NCBI RefSeq assembly: GCF_015645465.1
Contig: NZ_JADOEL010000001.1
Coordinates: 434,001 to 498,000 of the forward strand
Direction: 5' to 3'
Length of the DNA stretch: 64,000 bases
Origin: Herminiimonas contaminans
Lineage (GTDB): Bacteria > Pseudomonadota > Gammaproteobacteria > Burkholderiales > Burkholderiaceae_D
The notes under the pieces were generated by a model. The model searched no databases. It worked only from the letters and a program-made list of their open reading frames with translations, and was not told where the DNA came from. Positions within the stretch are counted from its first letter, which is position 1, and the number at the start of each line of letters is the position of its first letter. This document shows, one piece after another, positions 8,555-17,714 of the stretch. Made by a program: the position numbers and the translations under genes.

Positions 8555-10207
8555 CTACCAGACCATGCGGGTGAACGGGAACACATACGCCTGCAAGGTG
8601 ACGAACAGACCAACCAGACAAGCCAGTGCGATCGAATGGAAGAAGACATAGCGCAGGATCTCGCCTTCATGGCCGTACCACTTGGTGGCGGTAGCGGCCA
8701 CCACGATGGATTGCGCATCGATCATCTTGCCCATCACGCCGCCCGATGAATTGGCTGATGCCATCAACACAGGATTCAGGCCCAGCTGCTCTGCGGTAGT
8801 TTTTTGCAAGCCACCGAACAAGACATTCGCTGCAGTATCGGAACCAGTCAGTGCGACGCCCATCCAGCCCAGCAAAGTACCGAAGAAAGGATAGAAGGCA
8901 CCGGTGTGTGCAAATGCCAAGCCCAGGGTCGAATCCATGCCGGAGTAACGTGTGATGTAACCGAGCGCGAGCATCGCTGCGATGGCGATCAGTGAGTGAC
9001 GCAGTATCTTCAGCGTGTCCCAATACACGACAAACAATTGCTTGAAGCGATAGCCCATCACCAGGCCGGAAATCATCGACGCAATGAAAATCCCGGTACC
9101 GGTTGCAGACAACCAGTTCAGGTTAAAGATGGCGGCTTCCACATGCGGATGCAAAGCGACTGGTGGCATCTTTTGCGTCAACATATGCAACCACGGCCAT
9201 TCGAAGCGCAGCACCGAGATGCCATCCAGCATCTTCTTCCAGCCCGGTATACCCCACAGGAACACCAGCACCGACAGAATGAACCACGGCAACCACGCGC
9301 GTATCACCGCCTCACGTGTATGGGTATGGATCACTGACGCTTGCTGTTGTTGTGGCGCAGCCTTGAACTTGCCAGCAGCCGAAGTCCAGATCGCGGCTGG
9401 TTTCCATACGCGCAGGAACAGAGTCAGCAAGACCATGGACGAAATCGCTGCACCAACGTCCACCAGCCACGGACCGTGGAAGTTGGAAATCAGGTACTGC
9501 GGTACCGCGAACGCAGCAGCAGCTACCAGGATCGCAGGCCACACAGCCAGCATGCCGCGGAAACCGCAGAAGGCCCAGATTAGCCAGAACGGCACCAGCA
9601 TGGAAAACACCGGCAGCTGACGACCTACCATGCCCGACAGTTGCAGCATGTCGAGTCCGGTCACGCCAGCCAGCGCGATGATAGGCGTACCCAGTGCACC
9701 GAACGCTACCGGTGCGGTATTAGCAATCAGCGACAAACCGGAAGCAGCCAGCGGAGCGAAACCAAGTCCGATCAGCATCGCACCAGTTACTGCTACCGGC
9801 GTGCCGAAGCCACCTGCACCTTCAAAGAATGCACCGAAGGAAAACGCCACCAGCAACAGTTGCAAACGTCGGTCCGTCGTAATGCCGGTGATACTTTCCT
9901 GCAGCACCTTGAAGTAGCCTTTACGCTCGGTGAGTTGATACAGAAAAATGACGTTCAGGATGATCCAGCCGATAGGCATCAGACCATTTGCCGCGCCGTA
10001 TGCAGCGGACGACAGCGCACTCGAAGCAGGCATGGTGAAACAGAATATCGCGACCACGATAGCCGAGCCCAGACCGAGCAGCGCGGCAATATGTGCCCTG
10101 ATATGAAAGAAAGCCAACGCCGACAACATCACGACGACAGGTACTGCCGCCGCCAGCGTTGAGAGTAGCGCGTTGTTAAAAGGATCGTACACGTGTGACC
10201 ACATCAT
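8555..10207 (-). CDS. L-lactate permease family (LldP/GlcA-type) transporter
   Basis: 550 residues, about the normal length of LctP-family 2-hydroxy-acid:proton symporters. Many membrane segments are evident, along with the family blocks GAFFEGAGGFGTPVAVTGAML and ANTAPVAFGALGTPI, and near the C-terminus GWMGVALTGSDTAANVLFG and ANSSGGVMGKMID. Known members carry lactate and glycolate. Next to a nitrilase and mandelate racemase it most plausibly imports mandelate or another 2-hydroxy acid; that is inference. It is the first gene of the minus-strand set. Two ATG codons in tandem (10207 and 10204) make the exact start uncertain by one residue. Confidence 0.9.
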   Translation of the reverse strand: MMWSHVYDPFNNALLSTLAAAVPVVVMLSALAFFHIRAHIAALLGLGSAIVVAIFCFTMPASSALSSAAYGAANGLMPIGWIILNVIFLYQLTERKGYFKVLQESITGITTDRRLQLLLVAFSFGAFFEGAGGFGTPVAVTGAMLIGLGFAPLAASGLSLIANTAPVAFGALGTPIIALAGVTGLDMLQLSGMVGRQLPVFSMLVPFWLIWAFCGFRGMLAVWPAILVAAAAFAVPQYLISNFHGPWLVDVGAAISSMVLLTLFLRVWKPAAIWTSAAGKFKAAPQQQQASVIHTHTREAVIRAWLPWFILSVLVFLWGIPGWKKMLDGISVLRFEWPWLHMLTQKMPPVALHPHVEAAIFNLNWLSATGTGIFIASMISGLVMGYRFKQLFVVYWDTLKILRHSLIAIAAMLALGYITRYSGMDSTLGLAFAHTGAFYPFFGTLLGWMGVALTGSDTAANVLFGGLQKTTAEQLGLNPVLMASANSSGGVMGKMIDAQSIVVAATATKWYGHEGEILRYVFFHSIALACLVGLFVTLQAYVFPFTRMVW

Positions 10208-10640
10208 TTAGTCTCCCAGGAAATGGGTGTAATCGTTAGCAGGCGTGAAGCCGACGTCATTTTTTTAATTGATCTTTACAGCGGAACAGCGACGCAAATT
10301 CTGTCATAGCTGATTCCGGCGAAGGCGTGAAAAGGATGCAATCCGATGTGAAGCAAAATGAAATTTGCTATGAGAAGTGAAGTGTTTCGCGACGTGAACA
10401 TCAGCGAAAAACAACAGAGAGAATTGACGAGAGTAGCGAGAGAAAAACTGCAGAAGAAAGCGCACTCTTATCGTACGCAACATACAAACGCACTCGAAAA
10501 GTGCGCGCCCGCACCAAGGCGAAACAGGCCACATGCAAGAGTGCACACATCTGCCCTGCCGTGAGCAAAAGCTTGCCAATTTCCACTGGCATGACTCATG
10601 CTAAGACAAATACAAACTTGTATACATAAGGGTATTCAAA
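10208..10640. other. 433-bp divergent intergenic region without a gene
   Basis: It lies between the permease (minus) and allophanate hydrolase (plus) genes. It holds a purine-rich stretch on the plus strand (about 10350-10460), a small hairpin CGCACT-CGAAA-AGTGCG (10489-10505), TGCCA/TGGCA arms near 10575-10591, and the CTTGTATACA dyad close to the hydrolase start. Open frames here are short and lack family features, so no gene is called. Confidence 0.6.
10617..10630. promoter_or_regulatory. Candidate GntR/FCD operator upstream of the allophanate hydrolase gene
   Basis: CTTGTATACATAAG contains the perfect dyad TGTATACA (10619-10626), 11-24 bp before the ATG at 10641 and overlapping a possible -10 (TATACA). 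FCD-type GntR regulators usually bind short TNGT-ACNA dyads, and the adjacent operon encodes one. A closely similar site occurs at 18737-18748. Confidence 0.5.
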
Positions 10641-12440
10641 ATGTTGGGATGGACTATAGTTGATTGGCAAAACGCTTACCGCGACGGTGCAACACCGGCA
10701 TCTTTACTTCCCGGCTTGCTGGACAGCATGGCGCAGGATGATGCCGCCTGGATCACGCTGATAGACCAGCCTTATCTGGCAACACAACTACAAGCGCTGG
10801 AAGCCAGACGTGTATCCGATCCAAATCTGAGCAAGCTGCCTTTGTACGGGGTACCGTTTGCGGCCAAGGACAATATCGATGTGGCAGGCATACGCACTAC
10901 CGCAGCCTGTCCCGAGTTTGCCTACATCGCGCAACAACATGCGACCGTGGTACGGCGCTTGCTGGATGCAGGCGCTATCGTCATCGGCAAAACCAATCTT
11001 GATCAATTCGCTACCGGCCTGGTCGGCATCCGCTCTCCTTACGGCGTCGTGCCAAATACCTTCGATGCGGAATATGTTTCCGGTGGCTCCAGTTCCGGTT
11101 CGGCCTCGGTCGTTGCGCGTGGCCTGGTACCGTTTTCACTCGGCACCGATACCGCAGGTTCGGGTCGCGTACCGGCAGGACTTAACAATATCGTCGGACT
11201 GAAACCAACGGTAGGTTCACTCAGCGGACGTGGCGTAGTACCGGCATGCCGTACGCTGGATTGCGTTTCCATTTTCGCGACCACCGTCGCTGATGCAGAA
11301 CTGGTCTATACACAAGCTGCGGGCTACGATGACGCAGATGCCTATTCCCGTGCGCGTCCGGAACAAGTGTCAACCACACTGCCAGCCAAACCGCGTTTCG
11401 GCATCCCGGCTGCACCTGAATTCTATGGCGATGCTGTGGCCGAAGCGGCTTATGCAAAAGCACTGGATGCAGTACGTGCCACTGGCGCGGAATGCATCCC
11501 GCTCGACTTCTCACTCTTCGATCAAGTCACCGCCCTGCTCTACGATGGCCCATGGGTAGCCGAACGCTATGCCGCCATTGCAGCCTTCGCCGAAGAACAT
11601 GCGGATGCCATCCATCCGGTCGTACGCAACATCATCTTCCGCGCGCAGGAATTCTCTGCGGCGGATACCTTCAATGCGCAATACAAGCTGGCCGATCTCA
11701 AGCGCGCTGCCGACAAGATCATGGCCTCGGTCGATGCCTTGCTGGTACCGACCGCACCGACGCATTACAAAATCGCCGATGTAGCAGCCGATCCGGTACG
11801 CCTCAACAGTCATATGGGCAAGTACACCAACTACGTCAATCTGCTGAACTGGTGCGCTCTGGCCGTACCGGCCAACCTGCGTAACGACGGCCTGCCGTTC
11901 GGCCTGACGCTGATAGGCCCGGCCTGGTCGGATCAGGCCTTGGCTGCCTACGGAAAACGTTGGCAGGCGCAAACAGGGCTGACGCGTGGTGCTACCGGAT
12001 TGCCTTATAACGGGGCTGACGCAACGTCATCGACCAAGGAGCAAGTACCGGCAGGTCATTTGCGCATCGCTGTGGTAGGTGCGCACCTGACCGGCATGCC
12101 ACTGAATCGTGAGCTGACTGAACGCAAAGCCCTGTTGGTAGAAAGCACCCTAACCGCCAGCAATTACCGCCTGTACGCACTGGCACAAACCGTCCCGCCC
12201 AAACCCGGCCTGGCGCGCTGCAAGGACGGCGCTGCGATTGCTGTGGAGTTATGGGATATCCCGCTCACCGCCTTCGGCTCCTTTGTCGCTGGTGTACCCG
12301 CGCCACTGGGTATAGGCACGCTGGAACTGGCCGACGGCAGGCTAGTGAAGGGTTTCATCTGTGAACCCTATGCACTGGAAAGTGCGCAGGACATTACGGC
12401 CTACGGTGGCTGGCGCGCATATTGCAACAAGGCAGCCTGA
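10641..12440 (+). CDS. atzF: Allophanate hydrolase (AtzF-like)
   Basis: 599 residues, close to the about 605 of AtzF from Pseudomonas sp. ADP. The amidase-signature domain (1 to about 450) carries the Ser-Ser-Lys triad: K76 in FAAKDNIDVAG, S150 in VSGGSSSGSA, and nucleophile S174 in DTAGSGRVPAG; spacing matches AtzF K91/S165/S189. The C-terminal domain (about 470-595; VVGAHLTGMPLN, APLGIGTLELADG, VKGFICEPYALE) is the allophanate-hydrolase-specific part that plain amidases lack. It converts allophanate to ammonia and carbon dioxide, completing urea, biuret or cyanuric acid breakdown. AAGG lies nine bases before the ATG. A GntR gene follows after 19 bp. No urea carboxylase or biuret hydrolase is nearby. 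Confidence 0.93.
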   Translation: MLGWTIVDWQNAYRDGATPASLLPGLLDSMAQDDAAWITLIDQPYLATQLQALEARRVSDPNLSKLPLYGVPFAAKDNIDVAGIRTTAACPEFAYIAQQHATVVRRLLDAGAIVIGKTNLDQFATGLVGIRSPYGVVPNTFDAEYVSGGSSSGSASVVARGLVPFSLGTDTAGSGRVPAGLNNIVGLKPTVGSLSGRGVVPACRTLDCVSIFATTVADAELVYTQAAGYDDADAYSRARPEQVSTTLPAKPRFGIPAAPEFYGDAVAEAAYAKALDAVRATGAECIPLDFSLFDQVTALLYDGPWVAERYAAIAAFAEEHADAIHPVVRNIIFRAQEFSAADTFNAQYKLADLKRAADKIMASVDALLVPTAPTHYKIADVAADPVRLNSHMGKYTNYVNLLNWCALAVPANLRNDGLPFGLTLIGPAWSDQALAAYGKRWQAQTGLTRGATGLPYNGADATSSTKEQVPAGHLRIAVVGAHLTGMPLNRELTERKALLVESTLTASNYRLYALAQTVPPKPGLARCKDGAAIAVELWDIPLTAFGSFVAGVPAPLGIGTLELADGRLVKGFICEPYALESAQDITAYGGWRAYCNKAA

Positions 12441-12459
12441 ACTGACTTTTGGAACGTCC

Positions 12460-13167
12460 ATGATCCCCAAGCTTAAATTTGCCAAAGTCCTGCCGGACAG
12501 CCTCGCCTCGCAAGCCTATACCCGGCTGAAAGCGGATATCTTTGATTTCCACTTCCTGCCCGGTGATCGCTTTAGCGAAAACGAAATGAGCGAGCGCCTG
12601 CAAATGAGCCGTACGCCGGTACGCGAAGCATTATTCCGTTTGCAGCGTGAAGGCTATGTAGAAGTCTTGCACAAGGCAGGCTGGCAAATCCGGCCCTTCG
12701 ATTTCCAGATGTTTGAGCAGCTGTACGATGTACGCAGCGTGCTCGAATGCGCGGCCGTCGAGCAATTGTGCGCGATGCCGGAAGCACCGCCACTATTGCA
12801 GGAACTGGCGGCGCTCTGGTTCGTACCGGAACATGAACGCATCACCGATGTTCCCACCCTCTCGGTGCATGACGAACGCTTCCATGAACAATTGGTGGAA
12901 GCCAGTGGCAACGTCGAGATGGCACGCATACATCACGAAATCACCGAACGCATACGCGTCATCCGTCGTCTCGAATTCACCAAGGAAATGCGCATAGAAG
13001 TCACCTATACCGAACATGCGCACATCCTGCGTGCCATCATCGAGAAACGCAGCTGTCAGGCCAAGGACCTGCTGCGCGCCCACATCGCCCTGAGTCAATC
13101 TGAAGTGAAGAAAATCACAATACAGATGTTGCACCAGGCGCGGCTGGCGGCGCAGCTATCGGCCTGA
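12460..13167 (+). CDS. GntR-family regulator, FCD (FadR/VanR-like) subfamily
   Basis: 235 residues from ATG 12460; an upstream in-frame start would run inside the hydrolase gene, and GGAACG precedes the chosen ATG. The winged helix is at about 18-75 (GDRFSENEMSERLQMSRTPV, then REALFRLQREGYVEV) and the all-helical FCD ligand domain follows (LYDVRSVLECAAVEQL, then HDERFHEQLVEASGN and EHAHILRAI with metal-site-like D and H). These regulators normally repress until a small carboxylate or amide ligand binds. It sits 19 bp after atzF and likely controls that operon and possibly the ABC importer, since both have similar dyads upstream. Confidence 0.88.
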   Translation: MIPKLKFAKVLPDSLASQAYTRLKADIFDFHFLPGDRFSENEMSERLQMSRTPVREALFRLQREGYVEVLHKAGWQIRPFDFQMFEQLYDVRSVLECAAVEQLCAMPEAPPLLQELAALWFVPEHERITDVPTLSVHDERFHEQLVEASGNVEMARIHHEITERIRVIRRLEFTKEMRIEVTYTEHAHILRAIIEKRSCQAKDLLRAHIALSQSEVKKITIQMLHQARLAAQLSA

Positions 13168-13189
13168 GCGGAACGGCAACTGATACGGA

Positions 13190-13879
13190 TCAGGCGACGA
13201 TATAGCTGCTGTCGTCCAGCAGCATGTCTTCAAAGAAAGCACCAAACTGCTGTTCCGGATGACGGATATGGATTTCCAGTATCCAGCGCATGCCGGATGG
13301 TGTCGCTGCAAAATCGGCCAGCGAACCCGTGTGTATGGCCGCATGCGGGAAGTCAGATACGCGATGGCCGGGCAGGTCAAAGTTCAATTCCCAGCCACGT
13401 TGCCGTGCTTGCTGTTCGGCGTAGCGATACAGCTCTTGTCCGCTCGCCTGCTCCTCTAGCCAGACCTTGCGCACGGCATGAAAAATCTCTTCTGCATCGG
13501 CAGCACAGCGTGCGTACTCGGCGTTCTGGCCGACTACAAAAGATGCGCCGCCATCCCCTTCCCATGCTGCAAAACGCGGTGCCATATCGATAAAGAAAAT
13601 ATCGTTTTCCTGCAACACGATGCCCGGCTCGGAAGCCTGCTTCATCGCCTTCATGGTATTCCGGCCGAAGCGTATGCGCGTCGGATGCCAGGTCAGATCC
13701 AGGCCGGAAGCGATCAGCGTACGCTTCGCCATATCGACCGCATCCTCTTCCACCATGCCCGGTCGCACCAACGCGGCGATGGTACGTATCGCTTCACGGG
13801 TTTTGGCGCGCGCCTGCAACATGCCATCTACTGAAAAAGCCGGGCCTACATCCTCGGCACTGGATATTGCTACTTCCAT
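13190..13879 (-). CDS. Short M24-family metallopeptidase-like protein
   Basis: 229 residues from ATG 13879, which follows AGGAGAG; a longer reading frame upstream has no such site and a non-conserved sequence. The pita-bread fold is represented by its five metal ligands: D in FFIDMAP, D in WEGDGG, H in LPGHRVSDF, E in WILEIHI and E in AFFEDML. It is only the catalytic domain; prolidases, creatinase and ectoine hydrolases of this superfamily carry an extra N-terminal domain. The reaction is unknown: a dipeptide or an amide is likely cleaved, but some family members hydrolyse C-N bonds in non-peptides. It converges on the GntR gene and is divergent from the GlxA-type regulator gene. Confidence 0.8.
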   Translation of the reverse strand: MEVAISSAEDVGPAFSVDGMLQARAKTREAIRTIAALVRPGMVEEDAVDMAKRTLIASGLDLTWHPTRIRFGRNTMKAMKQASEPGIVLQENDIFFIDMAPRFAAWEGDGGASFVVGQNAEYARCAADAEEIFHAVRKVWLEEQASGQELYRYAEQQARQRGWELNFDLPGHRVSDFPHAAIHTGSLADFAATPSGMRWILEIHIRHPEQQFGAFFEDMLLDDSSYIVA

Positions 13880-14125
13880 CTTGCTCTCCTGATTGAATAA
13901 GCAGTCGCACATCCCGAAATGAGCTGTGCTGAACCCGTATCCAGTATGCAAAGCAAGAGCAAAAAGCAAAACCATAGTCTGCGGTCTTAATCCGCCAAAC
14001 ATGGCGGCTATCCTGCCAAAGCAATGCTTGCCCCCTGATTCTGTCTATATGCAACTGGCGGCCTGCATCAGGTATGATTTGCACAGATTTATACCAATCC
14101 CGAATTTTTCTGCACACCACTTTTC

Positions 14126-15115
14126 ATGCGCAAAATTACGATAGGCCTCGTCGTCTTCCCCCGTTTCCAGATGCTGGACATCGCTGCGCCCGGCGATGCC
14201 TTTGCCGAGGTCAAAGTACTCAGCAATGGCGAATGCGAATATGAAATCCTGACCATCGCCACCACGCGCGGGCCTATCCAGTCATCCAGCGGACTGACCG
14301 TCATGCCGGATCGCACCATCTTTGATCCCTGCCCGCACTTTGATACGCTGATCGTGCCGGGCGGGCTTGGGGTGTTCGACATCCTGGAAGACACCACGCT
14401 GACCGACTGGCTGGCGGCGCAAGGCGAAAGCTGCCGTCGCATAGGCGCGATCTGTAACGGTGTATTCGCACTGGGTGCGGCGGGCATGATCAATGGCAAG
14501 ACCGTCACCACACACTGGATGGATGCCGCACGCCTGGCGTCCATGTTCCGCAAGGCGACGGTAGAGCCTGACCGGATTTATGTGAAGGACGACAGTCTCT
14601 ACACCACGGCTGGCGTGACAGCAGGCATCGATTTATCGCTGGCTTTGATAGAAGAAGATTTCGGCAAACAAATGGCACTCGATGTGGCCAAGTATCTCAT
14701 CGTCTACCTGCGCCGCGCTGGCGGACAATCGCAATTCAGTCCGCTGCTGGAAGTCCAGGTCAAGAACGATTCGCCGGTTGCCGCAGTACAGAACTATGTA
14801 CTCAACAACCTCAACGTTGAGCATACGCTGCTCAGCATCGCCGATGAAATGCAAATGAGTGCGCGCAATCTGTCGCGCGTCTTCAAGCAGGAAACCGGTT
14901 TAACACTGATGAATTTCGTCAATGACGCCCGCATCGATGCGGCACGTCGTTATCTGGAATCGACCGATCTCGGCCTGAGTGAAATTGCCCGCCGTTGCGG
15001 ACTGACGAATGCAGCTACGCTGCGCCGCATCTTCTCGAAACGATTGGGCATAGGACCGAGCGACTACCGCCAGCGCTTCCGCTCCGACGCCACGATAGCC
15101 GCTGCAGCGAATTAA
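14126..15115 (+). CDS. GlxA-type regulator (DJ-1/PfpI domain plus AraC HTH)
   Basis: 329 residues. The N-terminal amidotransferase-like DJ-1/PfpI domain covers about 3-190, with DTLIVPGGLG and the nucleophile-elbow motif GAICNGVFALGAAG. The C-terminal AraC domain (about 215-320) shows two helix-turn-helices (LLSIADEMQMSARNLSRVFK and LSEIARRCGLTNAATLRRIFS). Family members control breakdown of nitrogen compounds such as carnitine, arginine, choline or nitriles. Divergent placement from the M24 gene across 246 bp, and a tail-to-tail stop overlap with the alpha/beta hydrolase, suggest it controls one of these neighbours. No ligand can be deduced. Confidence 0.9.
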   Translation: MRKITIGLVVFPRFQMLDIAAPGDAFAEVKVLSNGECEYEILTIATTRGPIQSSSGLTVMPDRTIFDPCPHFDTLIVPGGLGVFDILEDTTLTDWLAAQGESCRRIGAICNGVFALGAAGMINGKTVTTHWMDAARLASMFRKATVEPDRIYVKDDSLYTTAGVTAGIDLSLALIEEDFGKQMALDVAKYLIVYLRRAGGQSQFSPLLEVQVKNDSPVAAVQNYVLNNLNVEHTLLSIADEMQMSARNLSRVFKQETGLTLMNFVNDARIDAARRYLESTDLGLSEIARRCGLTNAATLRRIFSKRLGIGPSDYRQRFRSDATIAAAAN

Positions 15116-15933
15116 GCAATCCCGGCGATGACGCACACTTCACGCGTAATCGCGCCATCGACCGCGGCCAGATCATTGAGGATAGTAAAGTGATTGCGCT
15201 GTGCCAGCGGCACCAGCGCACCCGGCAAGGCATTGCGCGCTGCACCGAACTGCTCGGACTGCCGCTGTAACTCGGCTAACTCATCCGAGCCATACATCAG
15301 CGTCAACGGGCGTGGACTGAGCGGCAGCAGTAACGGGCTCAGCTCTTTCTCTTCCGCTGCACTCAGTTGTAGTTTGTTATTCAGGTAGCACAGGCGTATC
15401 GGTTCCAGGTCATAGATGCCGCTGATCGCCACACCACCGATCACACCGGGCTCATCGACGCACATGGCAGTCAGGTGCCCACCGGCCGACCAACCGGATA
15501 CGACTATGCGTTCCACGTCAGCGCCAAACTCTGCGGCATGCTGCCGCAACCAGGCGATGCCCGCCCTTACCTCTGCCACGATTTCAGTCAATGTCGCATC
15601 CGGTGCCAGCGTATAACCAATCAGCGCGACATGCATGCCGTGCGCCAACGGTCCTGCAGCGAGAAAGCTGAAGGTTTCCTTGGCACGCATTTGCCAGTAG
15701 CCGCCGTGGATAAACACTAGCAGCGGTCCCGGCTTGTTGCCGGCAAAGTAATCGATGCGATTGCGTTCTGCCGGGCCATAGCGCAAATCCAGCCGCTGCC
15801 CGTACTCGGCGCGCAAAGCCGCACTGCGCTGATCAAAATCTTTCAATATGGCCGGGCTATCCTTGACCGCCAGCGAGTTGTTGTAACCGGCGTCCAGAGC
15901 GGCCTGGTCCATGCCGTGATATATCGAATTCAT
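15112..15933 (-). CDS. Alpha/beta hydrolase, arylformamidase-like (HGGYW type)
   Basis: 273 residues. The oxyanion motif HGGYW is at 76-80, the nucleophile S149 is in SGWSAGG, and the acid and base are D217 (YGSDEL) and H248 (RNHF). This combination is typical of the kynurenine formamidase/BD-FAE group that hydrolyses formamides and small esters. No other tryptophan-degradation gene is nearby, so a different amide or ester is likely. The stop overlaps the stop of the GlxA-type gene (TTAA at 15112-15115). It lies 105 bp downstream of the ABC ATPase gene on the same strand and could be cotranscribed with the importer. Confidence 0.84.
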   Translation of the reverse strand: MNSIYHGMDQAALDAGYNNSLAVKDSPAILKDFDQRSAALRAEYGQRLDLRYGPAERNRIDYFAGNKPGPLLVFIHGGYWQMRAKETFSFLAAGPLAHGMHVALIGYTLAPDATLTEIVAEVRAGIAWLRQHAAEFGADVERIVVSGWSAGGHLTAMCVDEPGVIGGVAISGIYDLEPIRLCYLNNKLQLSAAEEKELSPLLLPLSPRPLTLMYGSDELAELQRQSEQFGAARNALPGALVPLAQRNHFTILNDLAAVDGAITREVCVIAGIA

Positions 15934-15976
15934 AGCGGATTCACGTTGTTATTTTATTTGGCTCTTTTTCCGCATG

Positions 15977-16024
15977 GGCGGAAATCCTATGCCATGGTAG
16001 CGCGAATTTCCGCCTTTACGACTA
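15977..16024. repeat. Inverted repeat between ABC ATPase and alpha/beta hydrolase genes
   Basis: Perfect 9-bp arms GGCGGAAAT (15977-15985) and ATTTCCGCC (16016-16024) around a 30-base loop. A third overlapping half-site makes a second hairpin TTCCGC-ATGG-GCGGAA (about 15969-15982... first arm to second). It could be a regulator site or an RNA processing element between the two genes. Confidence 0.5.
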
Positions 16025-16038
16025 TTTTGCTGCCAACT

Positions 16039-16828
<790 letters not shown>

Positions 16829-16836
<8 letters not shown>

Positions 16837-17659
16837 GATGTTGCGGGCTCCATTTGAGTAAATAATTGTTGATCGCGACCAGGATGCGATCGGTGCTGTA
16901 ACCAACGATGCCGATCACGACCATGCCTGCAATCACCAGGTCGGTACGCGACAACATGCGACCATCCATAATCACCGCACCCAGGCCTTCCGGTACACCT
17001 GTCATCTCACCGACCACGATCAGAATCCAGGCGAAGCCGTGCCCCAGACGCAAGCCATTCAGGATGGATGGCATTGCAGCAGGCAGCACTACCTGACGGA
17101 ACAACGATGAGCCATTACAGCCCAGCATCAGCGCCGCTTCAAACAAACGGTTATCAACTGCCTTCACACCAAAAGTCGTATTAAAAACAATCGGATAAAA
17201 CGCACCGAGGAAGACCAGGAAAATCGCTGCGTTCGGACCAATGCCGAAGAAAATCATCGACAGCGGCAACCACGCAGTCACCGGTACTGGACGCAGCAAC
17301 TGCAAGGTCGGATCGAGCAACTCGCGTATTACCTTGATGCGACCGATCAGCAAACCGAGCGGAATACCGACCAGCGCGGCGGCGAAGAAACCACCGTAGA
17401 CGCGCGTGACCGATTTCCATAAATGCAGCGGCAAGGTTTCGCTGAAGGCATCGTCGTAGATACCGCCGAACGCGAAGTCATACAACATCAGGCCGACGTC
17501 CTTGGGCAGCGGGATCAACTGCGTACCTGACGCCTTGACACCCACATGCCAGCCCAACAGCAACAACAGGGGCACTATCAACGGCGTCAGGCTACGCTTG
17601 ATACGCGGCCACAACTCAGGCCTGACAACTTTCATCGGTAACTCGACGGTTTGTTCCAC
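16829..17659 (-). CDS. NitT/TauT-type ABC transporter permease
   Basis: 276 residues with about six membrane segments. The conserved loop that docks the ATPase (EAALMLGCNGSSLFRQVVLPA, a variant of EAA-G-I-LP) lies near 175-195, and the SsuC/TauC style is clear from IPLGLLIGRIKVIRELLDPTLQ. It is the middle gene of a binding protein-permease-ATPase operon, 55 bp after the binding-protein gene and overlapping the ATPase gene by eight bases. Confidence 0.9.
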
Positions 17660-17714
17660 GATAAATCCTTCCAGATAAAACTAAGCTAGATACTTGCTGC
17701 TTGATACGTCATGC

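Noticed and set aside
10358-10564. 68-residue Arg/Lys-rich frame in the divergent region before atzF
   Set aside because: No family likeness and no good ribosome binding site; it arises from the purine-rich stretch.
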